Shown: positions 1-9,567 of the stretch, piece after piece | Numbering within the stretch: the stretch's first letter is position 1 | Layout of the letters: each line of letters begins with the position of its first letter | Source: Microbacteriaceae bacterium | GTDB lineage: Bacteria; Actinomycetota; Actinomycetes; Actinomycetales; Microbacteriaceae | DNA length: 41,538 nucleotides | Assembly (NCBI GenBank): GCA_947444785.1 | Contig: CANFBG010000004.1 | Span: forward strand, 1-41,538 | Direction: 5' to 3' | Made by a program: the position numbers and the translations under genes | Notes under the pieces: generated by a model | What the model saw: only the letters and a program-made list of their open reading frames with translations | Database searches by the model: none | Told to the model about the DNA's origin: nothing

Positions 1-1909
1 CCGGCATCAGCACCGTAGCGGCGGAGGCCGCAAAGAGCCACGGCATACTCAGGTGCTCGAGCACGCTGGAGGAGAATACGACGGCGAAGTGGTCCGGCGG
101 GAAGTACTCCGCCAAGAGGTGCGCATCCCCCACGACGTCGACCCCGAAACCCTCATGGATATCGAAGCCGATGACCTCGCGGTCGCCGAACACCGCCAGC
201 CGAGCACGCAGAGCCTCAAGCGTTCTAGAACGGATTCCCACCGCGAGCACAGGCCCGGCGGGGGCATCGGCCATGTACCGAACGAATTCGGCGACCGCCT
301 CGGCTTCGGATCGAACCGGTTCGCCGCCTGCGCCGGGCACGGGAAGCGGATGGTCCGGAAGGGCGATCTCGGTCGCGATATCACCCTCGGCCGTCCTGGC
401 AACGAGCGTGATCGGCGCAGCCGGCCGCCCCGGCAGGTAGGCGCTGAAGCCGACACGGTCCGCATCGGGAACCATCTGCCAGTAATTCAGCACGTCCGGC
501 CGCGGCACGAAGTCGGCAACGACCTCGTTGACACCCTGACGAACGGCAAGCCGATCAACGGGCAGCTCCTCGGCGTGCGCCCAGCCCTGAAGGAACGTCC
601 CCCAGGCGTCGCACCAGTAGACATCGATGGCGTAGCGGACCTGCCGTTGGGGAATCGAGGGGGCCGCCGGAGAGGTGCTGCCACCGCCCGCCGCAGCAAC
701 CCGTTCCCGGGCCAGGGCGAGGTGGTACGGCGCCTGAACTAGGAGGTCGGCGATGTCGAGGTCGATGACGCTGACCTGGAATTCCCACTTCTTGGCCGCC
801 AATTCGGCGATCTCGAAATAGACGGCCGCGCGCTCCGGGTTCTCGAAATGCAGCAGCTCCATCATGCCGAGGGCGAAGGATGCGCCCGCGAGTACCCACG
901 GCACCGACTCGCTGGCTGCGACCGTGGCCAGGCCGCGCCGCGCATCCTGCAGGTCGATGCCGTGTAGCAGCAGGATCGACTCGGTCACCCGGGGGATCAT
1001 CGCAGCGGCCTCGTGAAAGCGACCGAGGGCGCCGGCGAGCCTCAGGTAGCGGGTGGACATGCCGCAGGCCAGCGCGGAGCCACGCTCGGCATTCTCCCCA
1101 CGCCAGCGGAAGTAGGGCAGCATTCCGCCCCGGTCCTTCGTAACGCCCGACGCCGGGGGCAAGGAGTCGGCGACGCATGCCACGGCGGTCAGCTGGCCCC
1201 CGCGGCGCTCGACGCGAATCGCTGAGAAGCCCGCCCTCTGCAACATGAGCTCGAGCCCTGCCGCGCTGGGGATGTACACGTGATAGCCCGGGCTGAGCGC
1301 CGCAAGCACCTCCGCCTCGGGGGCGGTCTCCGTTACGATCTCGGCCGCCGGCGTCGTAAGAAGAAGCACCCCGCTCTCGGAGAGCCGATCCCTGAGGGCC
1401 TTCAGAAACTCCACGGGCTCGGGCACGTGCTCCACGACCTCACTGGCGAGCACAAGATCGAAGTCGGCACCGACGTCAGACTCCGGCGTGAGATATTCGT
1501 TGCGGATGTCGATGCCGAGTTCGCACCCTCCACGGATGCCCGCAAGGGAGGGCTCGACTCCGAGCACATCCCAGCCGTGGAAGAACCGCCCGAGATCCAG
1601 CGCGAAACCGTAGTTGCAGCCGACATCCAGAAATCGCCGGACACCAGACGTGTCAACGATTTCGAGCGCCTGGGCAATGGTCTCGATGCCTGCACCGGCC
1701 TCGACGTAGGCGTCGACGCTCGCATCGGTGGGCGACGAATCGAGCGGGGTGGGCACGATGTCAACCGATCCGCAGTCGGGGCAACGAGTGATCGGATTGG
1801 CCACCAAGCTCAGCGAGGTGACGTCGGCCACATGCGTTCCTGTGCCCGAAAAACCGCATACCCGACAGTCGAGCGCGCGGTCGTCATCGAACCACGTGAG
1901 TGCGGTCAA
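1..1909 (-). CDS. Class I SAM-dependent methyltransferase with two methyltransferase-like domains, partial (3' end outside window)
   Basis: Manual reverse-strand translation from a TTG at 1909 (GGGAGG RBS upstream) is open to base 1: LTALTWFDDDRALDCRVCGFSG...CPDCGS (CxxC pairs), RFLDVGCNYGFALDLGRFFHGWDVLGVEPS (motif I), FDLVLASEVVEHVPEPVEFLKALRDRLSESGVLLLTTP, and a second MT-like segment FDIHEGFGVDVVGDAHLLAEYFPPDHFAVVFSSSVLEHLSMPW. Not in the supplied ORF track because it has no stop in the window. Confidence 0.85.
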   Translation of the reverse strand, partial: MTALTWFDDDRALDCRVCGFSGTGTHVADVTSLSLVANPITRCPDCGSVDIVPTPLDSSPTDASVDAYVEAGAGIETIAQALEIVDTSGVRRFLDVGCNYGFALDLGRFFHGWDVLGVEPSLAGIRGGCELGIDIRNEYLTPESDVGADFDLVLASEVVEHVPEPVEFLKALRDRLSESGVLLLTTPAAEIVTETAPEAEVLAALSPGYHVYIPSAAGLELMLQRAGFSAIRVERRGGQLTAVACVADSLPPASGVTKDRGGMLPYFRWRGENAERGSALACGMSTRYLRLAGALGRFHEAAAMIPRVTESILLLHGIDLQDARRGLATVAASESVPWVLAGASFALGMMELLHFENPERAAVYFEIAELAAKKWEFQVSVIDLDIADLLVQAPYHLALARERVAAAGGGSTSPAAPSIPQRQVRYAIDVYWCDAWGTFLQGWAHAEELPVDRLAVRQGVNEVVADFVPRPDVLNYWQMVPDADRVGFSAYLPGRPAAPITLVARTAEGDIATEIALPDHPLPVPGAGGEPVRSEAEAVAEFVRYMADAPAGPVLAVGIRSRTLEALRARLAVFGDREVIGFDIHEGFGVDVVGDAHLLAEYFPPDHFAVVFSSSVLEHLSMPWLFAASAATVLMP

Positions 1910-1954
1910 GACAGCCTCCCCATTACGCGCATCCGCCCGCGCCGATTACGAATT

Positions 1955-3088
1955 CTACTGCGTTGCCGAACCGCTTCGGCCCGCGAGAACGATGACCTCG
2001 TGCACCCTCCGCAGGTCTTCGATCAGGGAGCCGATGAGCACCCAGTGCCGTGCGCTCGGCGCCAGCACGATGAACGGCTGCGTGAGGGCCGGGCCCTCAT
2101 CGAAGCCCTCGCCCTGGTGCGCCGGCTCGGGCAGGCCCAGGAGGAGGCGAAGGTCGTGCGCCGCCCGGGCAAGCTCGGATGAAAGCCCGCTCGCCGTGGG
2201 CTCCTGGGGCAGGGACTCGTCGTAGTGATCGTCGAGGGCCCGAACCATGCCGGGAACCCTGTTGGCCAGCACCGTGAGCATCGCGAGGATCTCATTGTCG
2301 CGCCCGAGGCTGTCGCGGTGCGCCGACCTGCGCGGGTTGAAGAGCAGGCTCTCCTCGGCCGTGGCGAGCTCCGCCCTGGCCCTGACCAGCATGGGTCCGA
2401 GAAGGCGCACCTCGATCAGCGCCCCGGTGCGCTCCGCGGCCGTGGACGGCTTCTCCAGCAGCCCGCCGAGACCGTCGAGGCTCGCGGCGACCTCGCGGCC
2501 GAGGGCGGCGATGGCGTCCCGTGCGGGCTGGAGGCGCACCGGCGGGACGATCGCGAGGTTCACCAGCACGGCGATGATCGCCCCGATGAACGTCTCCAGG
2601 ATGCGGTCGATCGCGTAGCCCGGGGTCTGCGCCCCGATCGAGAGCACCAGCATCGCGCTGATGGGAACCTGCACGGTGCCACCCGGGCCGAGCCGCAGGG
2701 CCCATGCCGTCAACAGCGAGATCAGGATGGCTGCCAGCACCAGCCAGCTGGGGTTCCCGAAGACGACCCCGGCGAAGTAGGCGATCACCACGCCCACGAT
2801 CACGCCGAAGCTGCGTTCGATGGCCTTCGCGAATGTCTGGTTCACGCTCGGCTGCACGACGATGAGGGCCGCGACAGCCCCGAAGACGGGAATCTGCCCC
2901 GGCAGGATCAGTAGGCAGACGATCCACGCGAGAGTGGCGGCCACGGCGGTCTTGACCACCTGGAGCAGCGGCATCCGCCTGCTCGTCTGAATCACCCGGG
3001 CATAGCGCACGGGGGCAGCGCCGACGGCTGCGAGTCGACGGGCGAAGGGTCCCCGGTCGCCCCGGGGCGGTTGGGCTGAGGCGGTCAC
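1955..3088 (-). CDS. FUSC family protein (aromatic acid exporter-like membrane protein)
   Basis: ORF MTASAQPP...; multiple TM segments followed by a soluble region, with FUSC-like 'VAALIVVQPSVNQTFAKAIERSFGVIVGVVIAY'. Confidence 0.8.
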   Translation of the reverse strand: MTASAQPPRGDRGPFARRLAAVGAAPVRYARVIQTSRRMPLLQVVKTAVAATLAWIVCLLILPGQIPVFGAVAALIVVQPSVNQTFAKAIERSFGVIVGVVIAYFAGVVFGNPSWLVLAAILISLLTAWALRLGPGGTVQVPISAMLVLSIGAQTPGYAIDRILETFIGAIIAVLVNLAIVPPVRLQPARDAIAALGREVAASLDGLGGLLEKPSTAAERTGALIEVRLLGPMLVRARAELATAEESLLFNPRRSAHRDSLGRDNEILAMLTVLANRVPGMVRALDDHYDESLPQEPTASGLSSELARAAHDLRLLLGLPEPAHQGEGFDEGPALTQPFIVLAPSARHWVLIGSLIEDLRRVHEVIVLAGRSGSATQ

Positions 3089-3140
3089 GCCTCAAGCCTA
3101 GGAGACGGCCGAGGAACTTCGATGTCGCGGTTCCGCCTTC

Positions 3141-4091
3141 CTAGGCAGAAAGAGCCTCGACGGGCATCGCCTTGAGGGCCCGGCGCATAGCGACCAGCTG
3201 GCGGGCGTGCTCGTCGAGCCGCACGTCCTCCGCACTCTGAAGATCGAGGGGGGCGATGCTCGCCGCGCGGCCGTCCTCGCCAGGCACGACGAAGACACTC
3301 ATGCACTGCGTGGTCAGTTCGAGGATGCCCGTGCGAGGGTCCCCGCTTCGAACGTGGATGCCCAGGTGCATGCTCCGAGGCCCCGTGTGAATGAGCCTGG
3401 CCTCGACCTCGACGATATGACCGATGTGGATGGGCCGATAGAAGTGGATTCCGCCGGAATACACGGCCAGTGCCCGCTCGCGACTCCACGACATGGCGCA
3501 GGTGCCGGCCGCCTCGTCGATCCAGCGCATGACGGTGCCGCCGTGCGCGTTTCCGGCCCAGTTCGCGTCTCCCGGGGCCGCCAGGAAACGGAATAGGGTG
3601 CGGGGGGTGGTCGCGGCGTCGGTATATTCCTGGGCACGCATGGCCGCGTGGATTTCGGCCCGGGCCTCGATCCTGAGGGTTGCGCCGGCCGCAAGCATTG
3701 CATCCTCGGCGTTCGACGGGCTCCAGTGCGGGATCTCGCGCGGCTTCTTGTTCTCGTCGATGGCAACGAAGATCAGGATGCAATGGGTCGCCGGGGCGAA
3801 TACGCCCTCGCGGGCATCCGCCGCATCGACCGTGACCAGCACATGCATGCTCGTTCGTCCCGTGTGGATGATGCGGGCCCGGGCCTCGATCAGGTTGCCG
3901 GGCAGGATCGGCCGGGTGAAGTGCACATTGCCGACGTAGGCCGTCACGCAGTACGACGAGCTGAAGCCGACCGCGCAGGCGTAGCCGGCCTTGTCAATCC
4001 ACTCGAGCACGCGCCCGGCCTGAATCGACGCACCGTCGACCGCGGTGTCTGAGGGGGCGGCCAGGAAGCGCAGGGTGATTCGATCGCTCAT
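3141..4091 (-). CDS. Acyl-CoA thioesterase, tandem hotdog domains
   Basis: Two repeats of RFLAAP...G..M/LEWIDEAG..C...FxRPI..G..VEARLIHTG..SMH, typical of double-hotdog acyl-CoA hydrolases. Confidence 0.85.
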   Translation of the reverse strand: MSDRITLRFLAAPSDTAVDGASIQAGRVLEWIDKAGYACAVGFSSSYCVTAYVGNVHFTRPILPGNLIEARARIIHTGRTSMHVLVTVDAADAREGVFAPATHCILIFVAIDENKKPREIPHWSPSNAEDAMLAAGATLRIEARAEIHAAMRAQEYTDAATTPRTLFRFLAAPGDANWAGNAHGGTVMRWIDEAAGTCAMSWSRERALAVYSGGIHFYRPIHIGHIVEVEARLIHTGPRSMHLGIHVRSGDPRTGILELTTQCMSVFVVPGEDGRAASIAPLDLQSAEDVRLDEHARQLVAMRRALKAMPVEALSA

Positions 4092-4172
4092 GCCTCAAGA
4101 ATGGCGGAAGAAGCGATCCCGAAAGTGTCGATTCCGCGGTCACTCGCCGGAAAGAATGCCGTTTCTTTAGAT

Positions 4173-4676
4173 CTACGCTGCTTCGCCGACCGACGCTGGG
4201 GCCTGCACGCGGCTGCCGCGCTTGTCGTTGAAGACCCAGTAGCGGTACAGCACGAAGCGGAAGATCGCCCCGATCACCAGGCCGACGACGTTCGAGATGG
4301 TGTCCGCCAGGAGCGAGGTGTAGCCCATGAGGTAGTGGGAGACGCCAAGCACTCCGAGGGCGATGACCATCCCGGCCAGGCTCACGGCGAAGAACTCGAT
4401 GCTCTCGCGCAGCATCTTCTCGCGGCGGTGATGGCGGAAGGTCCAGTAGCGGTTGCCGATCCAGTTCACCAGGATGGCGACGATCGTCGAGATGATCTTG
4501 GCGATGAAGGAACCGGCGAACACGTGCTCGGGCGACAGGATCGTCTGGCGCAGCACCGTGAAGATCGCGGTGTCCACGACGAAGCCGATACCGCCGACGA
4601 GACCGAACCGAATGAATTCGTTGGCGATGCGTCTGATCCGCAGAGCGAGGGGCGTAGGCGTCGTGGTCGAAGTCAT
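4173..4676 (-). CDS. GtrA family membrane protein
   Basis: MTSTTTPTPLALRIRRIANEFIRFGLVGGIGFVVDTAIFTVLRQ... four-TM GtrA pattern. ATG at 4676 preceded by AAGGAA RBS, so shorter than the listed ORF (4730). Confidence 0.85.
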   Translation of the reverse strand: MTSTTTPTPLALRIRRIANEFIRFGLVGGIGFVVDTAIFTVLRQTILSPEHVFAGSFIAKIISTIVAILVNWIGNRYWTFRHHRREKMLRESIEFFAVSLAGMVIALGVLGVSHYLMGYTSLLADTISNVVGLVIGAIFRFVLYRYWVFNDKRGSRVQAPASVGEAA

Positions 4677-4831
4677 TGTAGTTCCTTGATAAAACGGGAA
4701 AGTAGAGGGCCTGACACCTTTGGCGGACACGCGATCCTAACAATACAAGCTGTTCAAGCACAGCCACGTGATTCGACTAAGCTGTCGTGGTTGGTCCGCT
4801 GGGCCCTATTTGTTCAGGAAAGCAGTCGTTT

Positions 4832-5593
4832 ATGCCGAAAACAGTCGTGGTCATCCCCACGTACAACGAGCTCAACGCTATCGGCGACGTTATAACTCGC
4901 ACCCTGGCCACGCTGCCCGAGGCCAACATCCTGATCGTGGATGACAACAGCCCCGACGGCACGGGCGCTCTCGTCGATGGGCTTGCCGCGGCCGATGACC
5001 GCATCCATGTCATCCATCGCACCGAGAAGAACGGCCTGGGCACGGCCTACGTCGCCGGCTTCCGGTGGGCGCTTGAGCGCGACTACGACCGCATCGTCGA
5101 GATGGATGCCGACGGATCACACCAGCCCGAGGAGCTCCCCCTCATGATGGCGAAGCTCGACGCCGGGGCAGACCTCGTCATCGGCACGCGCTGGATTCCG
5201 GGCGGCAAGACGGTGAACTGGCCGTTCTCGAGGCGTCTCATCTCCCGCTCGGGCACGACCTATTCCCGCATCATGCTCGGCTCGAAGCTGCACGACATCA
5301 CCTCCGGCTACCGCGGCTTCAGCGCGGACATGCTGAGGAAGATCGACCTCTCCACCGTCGACTCCGGCGGTTACTGCTTCCAGATCGAGCTCGCCTGGCT
5401 CGTCGAGCGAACCGGCGCCAGCGTGCAGGAGTTTCCGATCACCTTCATCGAGCGCGTCGAGGGCCAGTCGAAGATGTCGAGCAACATCGTCTTCGAGGCT
5501 CTGTACAAGGTCACGATCTGGGGCCTCGGCGCCCGATTCGGCCGCAGGGGCAAGGCTCGCACCCTGGATGCCCAGACCCCGGGAGTAAAGTAG
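4832..5593 (+). CDS. Polyprenol monophosphomannose synthase / dolichyl-phosphate mannosyltransferase-like GT2
   Basis: MPKTVVVIPTYNELNAIGDVITRTLATLPEANILIVDDNSPDGTG...EMDADGSHQPEELP; GT2 DPM1-like motifs. Confidence 0.9.
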   Translation: MPKTVVVIPTYNELNAIGDVITRTLATLPEANILIVDDNSPDGTGALVDGLAAADDRIHVIHRTEKNGLGTAYVAGFRWALERDYDRIVEMDADGSHQPEELPLMMAKLDAGADLVIGTRWIPGGKTVNWPFSRRLISRSGTTYSRIMLGSKLHDITSGYRGFSADMLRKIDLSTVDSGGYCFQIELAWLVERTGASVQEFPITFIERVEGQSKMSSNIVFEALYKVTIWGLGARFGRRGKARTLDAQTPGVK

Positions 5594-5713
5594 GGACGTT
5601 CTCTGTTGTGTCACTGTGTGCATTCATTGCACGCTCGACAGCATCACGAATAAAGAATTGCAAGAATTGGTCCAGCCGAGGCACTAGCGCCCCGGCCAGA
5701 CACAAGAACACGT

Positions 5714-5868
5714 GCTCCGGGGTCGGTGGAATTCCGAACCGGCGGTGATAGTCCGCGAGCCGCTGCCAAGCCCTTCAGGGCGAGGAAGCGGTTGACCTGG
5801 TGAAACTCCAGGACCGACGGTTACGAGGGTGAGGCTTCTCATCACCCTCTAAAGTCCGGATGGGAGGT
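5714..5868 (+). promoter_or_regulatory. FMN riboswitch (RFN element) upstream of the riboflavin operon
   Basis: Conserved RFN blocks: GGGGTCGGTGGAATTCCGAACCGGCGGT, AGTCCGCGA, GACCTGGTGAAACTCCAGGACCGACGGT, AAAGTCCGGATGGGAGG, just upstream of ribD. Confidence 0.95.
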
Positions 5869-5960
5869 GCACGCGCAAGAACCGACGTTCCTATTCGGCA
5901 CGCTCTTTTCCTGCGACTGCCTTCGGGTACCCCGGATTACGTCTAGACGACGAGGACCGG

Positions 5961-7046
5961 ATGACGAACCCCAGCAGCCACGACGGAAGCGACGACGCTG
6001 CCTCCGCCACGCTCCTGCGGGAGTCGGCAGCGATGCACCGGGCCATCGACCTTGCCCAGCGCGGTCCGGCGAACGACGCCAACCCCCAGGTCGGTTGCGT
6101 CCTCTTGGATGCCCACGGTGTCGAAATCGCCGAAGGCTGGCACCGCGGCAGCGGCACCGCACACGCCGAAGTCGACGCCCTGGCACAGCTTGCGTCCCCC
6201 GGCCTCGCGATCGGCGGAACGGCGGTCGTCACCCTCGAGCCCTGCAACCACATCGGGCAGACCGGCCCGTGCAGCGAGGCACTCCTCGCGGCCGGAATCG
6301 GTCGTGTCGTCTACGCCGTCGCCGACCCCGGCAAGCACTCCGCCGGCGGGGCCAAGCGCCTGGCTGCGGCAGGGGTCGACGCCGAGGGCGGGCTGTGCGA
6401 GGCAGAGGCGAGTGAGAGCATCCTGCCGTGGCTGACAGCCGTGCGCCGGGGAACACCGTTCGTGAGCGTCAAGTGGGCCGCCAGCCTCGACGGGCGAGCC
6501 GCGGCCGCCGATGGCAGCAGCCAATGGATCACGGGCGAAGCCGCTCGCGCCGATGTGCATCTGCGCCGGTCGGAGGCGGGCGCCATCGTCGTGGGCTCCG
6601 GGACGGTCCTCGCAGACGACCCCGGGCTGACCGCGCGGAAAGCCGACGGATCGCTATACCCGACGCAGCCGGTCCCGGTGGTCATCGGACTCCGTGAGGT
6701 GCCGCGCGACGCCCAGGTCTTCGCCCACCCGGTCGAGGCGGTCGAGTTCGCCACCCACGACCTTCATGCCGTGCTTGCATCGTTGGCGGCCCGGCGCATC
6801 CGGCACGTCTTCGTCGAGGGCGGCCCGACGCTGGCCAGCGCATTCATCGCGGCAGGACTGGTCGACGAACTCGTCGTCTACATCGCCCCGACACTCATCG
6901 GCGGAGAACGTACGGCACTCACCGATCTGAACATCAGCCACATCACGCAGCAGCGCAGGCTGCGCTTCGTGAGTGTCGACACCCTGGGCGACGACCTCAG
7001 AATCATCGCCCGCCCCCTGGCCACTCTCCCAACAGAAACGGATTGA
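5961..7046 (+). CDS. ribD: Bifunctional diaminohydroxyphosphoribosylaminopyrimidine deaminase / 5-amino-6-(5-phosphoribosylamino)uracil reductase
   Basis: HAEVDAL...VTLEPCNHIGQTGPC deaminase zinc motifs plus C-terminal RibD reductase region; AGGA RBS; downstream of RFN element. Confidence 0.95.
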   Translation: MTNPSSHDGSDDAASATLLRESAAMHRAIDLAQRGPANDANPQVGCVLLDAHGVEIAEGWHRGSGTAHAEVDALAQLASPGLAIGGTAVVTLEPCNHIGQTGPCSEALLAAGIGRVVYAVADPGKHSAGGAKRLAAAGVDAEGGLCEAEASESILPWLTAVRRGTPFVSVKWAASLDGRAAAADGSSQWITGEAARADVHLRRSEAGAIVVGSGTVLADDPGLTARKADGSLYPTQPVPVVIGLREVPRDAQVFAHPVEAVEFATHDLHAVLASLAARRIRHVFVEGGPTLASAFIAAGLVDELVVYIAPTLIGGERTALTDLNISHITQQRRLRFVSVDTLGDDLRIIARPLATLPTETD

Positions 7047-7052
7047 ACGCGG

Positions 7053-7730
7053 ATGTTTACCGGAATCATCGAGGAAAAAGGCACCATCATCGCCATCGAG
7101 CCCTCCGCGGATGCAGCCCGCCTGACCGTTCGCGGGCCCATCGCGGTCACGGGGGCCGCCCACGGCGACTCCATCTCGGTCGGGGGTGTCTGCCTCACCG
7201 TCGTGGCCCAGACCGTCGACACCTTCACCGCCGATGTGATGGCCCAGACGCTCGACATGTCGACGATCGGCGGGCTGAGCGTCGGCGACGAGGTCAACCT
7301 CGAGCGTGCCGCCCTCGTCGGCGACCGCCTCGGCGGTCACATCGTGCAGGGCCACATCGACGGCACCGGCACCGTTCTCGAGGTCAGGCCCGGGGACGCA
7401 TGGCGGGTCATCCGGTTCAGCATTCCCACCGCGCTGGCCCGCCTCGTCGTCGACAAGGGATCGATCGCCGTATCCGGAGTGTCCCTGACGGTGTCGAACA
7501 TCGGCCGGATAGCCGCCGATTCTTCAGGGTCGCCGGCAACGGAGTGGTTCGAGGTCTCCCTGATCCCCGAGACCCTGACCGCGACGACCCTCGGCACCCT
7601 CGTTCCGGGCGACCGGGTCAACCTCGAGACCGACATCCTGGCCCGGCACGTGGAGCGACTGCTCTCGTTCCAGCAGGCCGGCGCGACCACGCCAACCAGC
7701 ACGATCGAAACGAACGGGAGCGCATCATGA
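7053..7730 (+). CDS. ribE: Riboflavin synthase alpha subunit
   Basis: MFTGIIEEKGTI...; two lumazine-binding repeats; VQGHIDGTG. Confidence 0.95.
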   Translation: MFTGIIEEKGTIIAIEPSADAARLTVRGPIAVTGAAHGDSISVGGVCLTVVAQTVDTFTADVMAQTLDMSTIGGLSVGDEVNLERAALVGDRLGGHIVQGHIDGTGTVLEVRPGDAWRVIRFSIPTALARLVVDKGSIAVSGVSLTVSNIGRIAADSSGSPATEWFEVSLIPETLTATTLGTLVPGDRVNLETDILARHVERLLSFQQAGATTPTSTIETNGSAS

Positions 7731-9091
7731 CGACCGCCCTTTCCTCCATCGAGGATGTCCTCGACGCCCTTCGCGCGGGAAAGCCCGTGATCGTCGCCGA
7801 CGACGAGGGCCGCGAGAACGAGGGTGACGCCATTCTCTCCGCCGAGCTCGCGAGCCCCGAGTGGATCGCCTGGATGGTGCGGAACACCTCGGGCTTCCTC
7901 TGCGCGCCGATGACCCGCGAGATCGCCGCGACGCTGGGGCTGCCGGCCATGGTCGAGCGCAACCAGGACTCGCTGCGCACCGACTACACGATCACCGTGG
8001 ATGCATCCAGCGGGGTCACGACGGGCATCAGCGCATCAGATCGCGCAGAGACGTTCCGCCGACTGGCAGATTCCGCTTCGACACCCGAGAGCTTCATCCG
8101 CCCCGGGCACGTGCTGCCCGTTCGCGCGGTGCCGGGCGGCGTTCGCGTGCGCCCCGGCCACACAGAGGCCACTACCGACCTGATGACACTGGCAGGCCTT
8201 CGCCCCGTCGGCGTGATCGGCGAGCTGGTCAAGGACGATGGCTCCATGATGCGGATGCCCGATCTGCTTGCCCTCGGCCAGACGGCCGGGCTGCCGGTGA
8301 CCACCATCGCGGCGATGATCGAGCACCTGAATGCGCTGGATGCGGCAACCGGCACGGGTGACGCCGCGGCGCAGCCCACGGAGGTGGAGGGCAAGGTCGA
8401 CACCGCGGCCCCCCTGGCCTCGCGGGTCACGTTCGAGGTCGAGACGCGCATCCCCACCACCCACGGCACCTTCCAGGTGCGCGCCTACCGCGACACGGAG
8501 ACGGGCAGCGATCACCTCGCTCTCGTGGCGGGTGACCCGTTCAGCGCCACCGCCCTGGTTCGCGTGCACTCGGAGTGCCTGACAGGCGAGGCGTTCGGCT
8601 CCGAGAAATGCGAGTGCGGCCCGCAGCTCGACGCCGCCCTGGACGCCATCGCGCACGATGGCGGCGTCGTGATCTACCTGCGCGGCCATGAGGGTCGGGG
8701 CATCGGCCTGATCAACAAGCTCCGGGCCTACCACCTGCAGGAGTCCGGCCTCGATACCCTCGACGCGAACCTTGCGCTCGGTCTCCCGGGAGACACCAGG
8801 GACTACGGGGCGGCCGTGGCGATCCTCGAGGACTTAGGCATCTTGAGTGTTCGGCTTCTGACCAACAACCTCGACAAGGTGAGCCAGCTCACCGAGCACG
8901 GGATCACCGTCACGGAGCGCGTGCCGATAATCGTCGGCGTCGGGGAGTTCAACGGCGCCTATCTCGACGTCAAGGGTGCACGCATGGGCCACGTCATCCC
9001 CTCGTGGGTCGGCGAGGAGTCCCGCGCCCGGGCCGGCGCAACTGGAACCATCACCATCAGCAGCGAAACAGACGAAAGGCACGACGCATGA
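7727..9091 (+). CDS. ribBA: Bifunctional 3,4-dihydroxy-2-butanone-4-phosphate synthase / GTP cyclohydrolase II
   Basis: MTTALSSIEDVLDALRAGKPVIVADDEGRENEGD... (RibB) and VRVHSECLTGEAFGSEKCECGPQL...YLRGHEGRGIGL (RibA). ATG at 7727 overlaps the ribE stop (ATGA); the upstream extension in the listed ORF (7043) is out-of-frame ribE sequence. Confidence 0.95.
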   Translation: MTTALSSIEDVLDALRAGKPVIVADDEGRENEGDAILSAELASPEWIAWMVRNTSGFLCAPMTREIAATLGLPAMVERNQDSLRTDYTITVDASSGVTTGISASDRAETFRRLADSASTPESFIRPGHVLPVRAVPGGVRVRPGHTEATTDLMTLAGLRPVGVIGELVKDDGSMMRMPDLLALGQTAGLPVTTIAAMIEHLNALDAATGTGDAAAQPTEVEGKVDTAAPLASRVTFEVETRIPTTHGTFQVRAYRDTETGSDHLALVAGDPFSATALVRVHSECLTGEAFGSEKCECGPQLDAALDAIAHDGGVVIYLRGHEGRGIGLINKLRAYHLQESGLDTLDANLALGLPGDTRDYGAAVAILEDLGILSVRLLTNNLDKVSQLTEHGITVTERVPIIVGVGEFNGAYLDVKGARMGHVIPSWVGEESRARAGATGTITISSETDERHDA

Positions 9092-9567
9092 GCGGCGAAG
9101 GATCCCCCACACTCGACATCGACGGCACTGGACTGAAGGTGACGATCGTTGCCGGACTGTGGCATACCGAGATCTCGAACGGCCTGCTCGAGGGTGCTCG
9201 CCGGACGCTCGCCGCCGCGGGTGCCGACGTCACAGAGATTCGCGTTCCCGGCAGCTTCGAGCTCCCCGTGGTCGCGCGGGCCGCACTCGAGTCGGGTGCC
9301 GACGCGGTCGTTGCGCTCGGCGTGATCATCCGGGGTGGCACTCCGCACTTCGAGTACGTCTCGGATGCCGCGACCAGCGGCCTGACCCAGGTCAGCATCA
9401 TGACGGGAAAGCCCATCGGCTTCGGCCTCTTGACCCTCGACGACGAGCAGCAGGGCCTGGATCGCGCCGGCCTCCCCGATTCCAAAGAGGACAAGGGCCG
9501 GGAAGCAGCCGAGGCCGCGATCGCAACGGCACTGATCGTGCGCGCCCTTCGCGCCGCAAACGGATAG
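9088..9567 (+). CDS. ribH: 6,7-dimethyl-8-ribityllumazine synthase
   Basis: MSGEGSPTLDIDGTGLKVTIVAGLWHTEISNGLLEGA...VPGSFELPVVA...GVIIRGGTPHFEYV; ATGA overlap with ribBA. Confidence 0.95.
   Translation: MSGEGSPTLDIDGTGLKVTIVAGLWHTEISNGLLEGARRTLAAAGADVTEIRVPGSFELPVVARAALESGADAVVALGVIIRGGTPHFEYVSDAATSGLTQVSIMTGKPIGFGLLTLDDEQQGLDRAGLPDSKEDKGREAAEAAIATALIVRALRAANG

Noticed and set aside
1280-2182. 300-aa plus-strand ORF opposite the methyltransferase and FUSC genes
   Set aside because: Overlaps two real minus-strand genes and has a shadow-like composition.
5600-5712. Possible small ORF or extra RNA upstream of the RFN element
   Set aside because: No convincing RBS/ORF and no clear second structure; most likely the riboswitch promoter and leader.
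7043-7726. N-terminal extension of the ribBA ORF (listed start 7043)
   Set aside because: It is an alternate frame of ribE (Arg/Pro/His-rich translation). The real RibB N-terminus MTTALSSIEDVL starts at 7727 with ATGA coupling.
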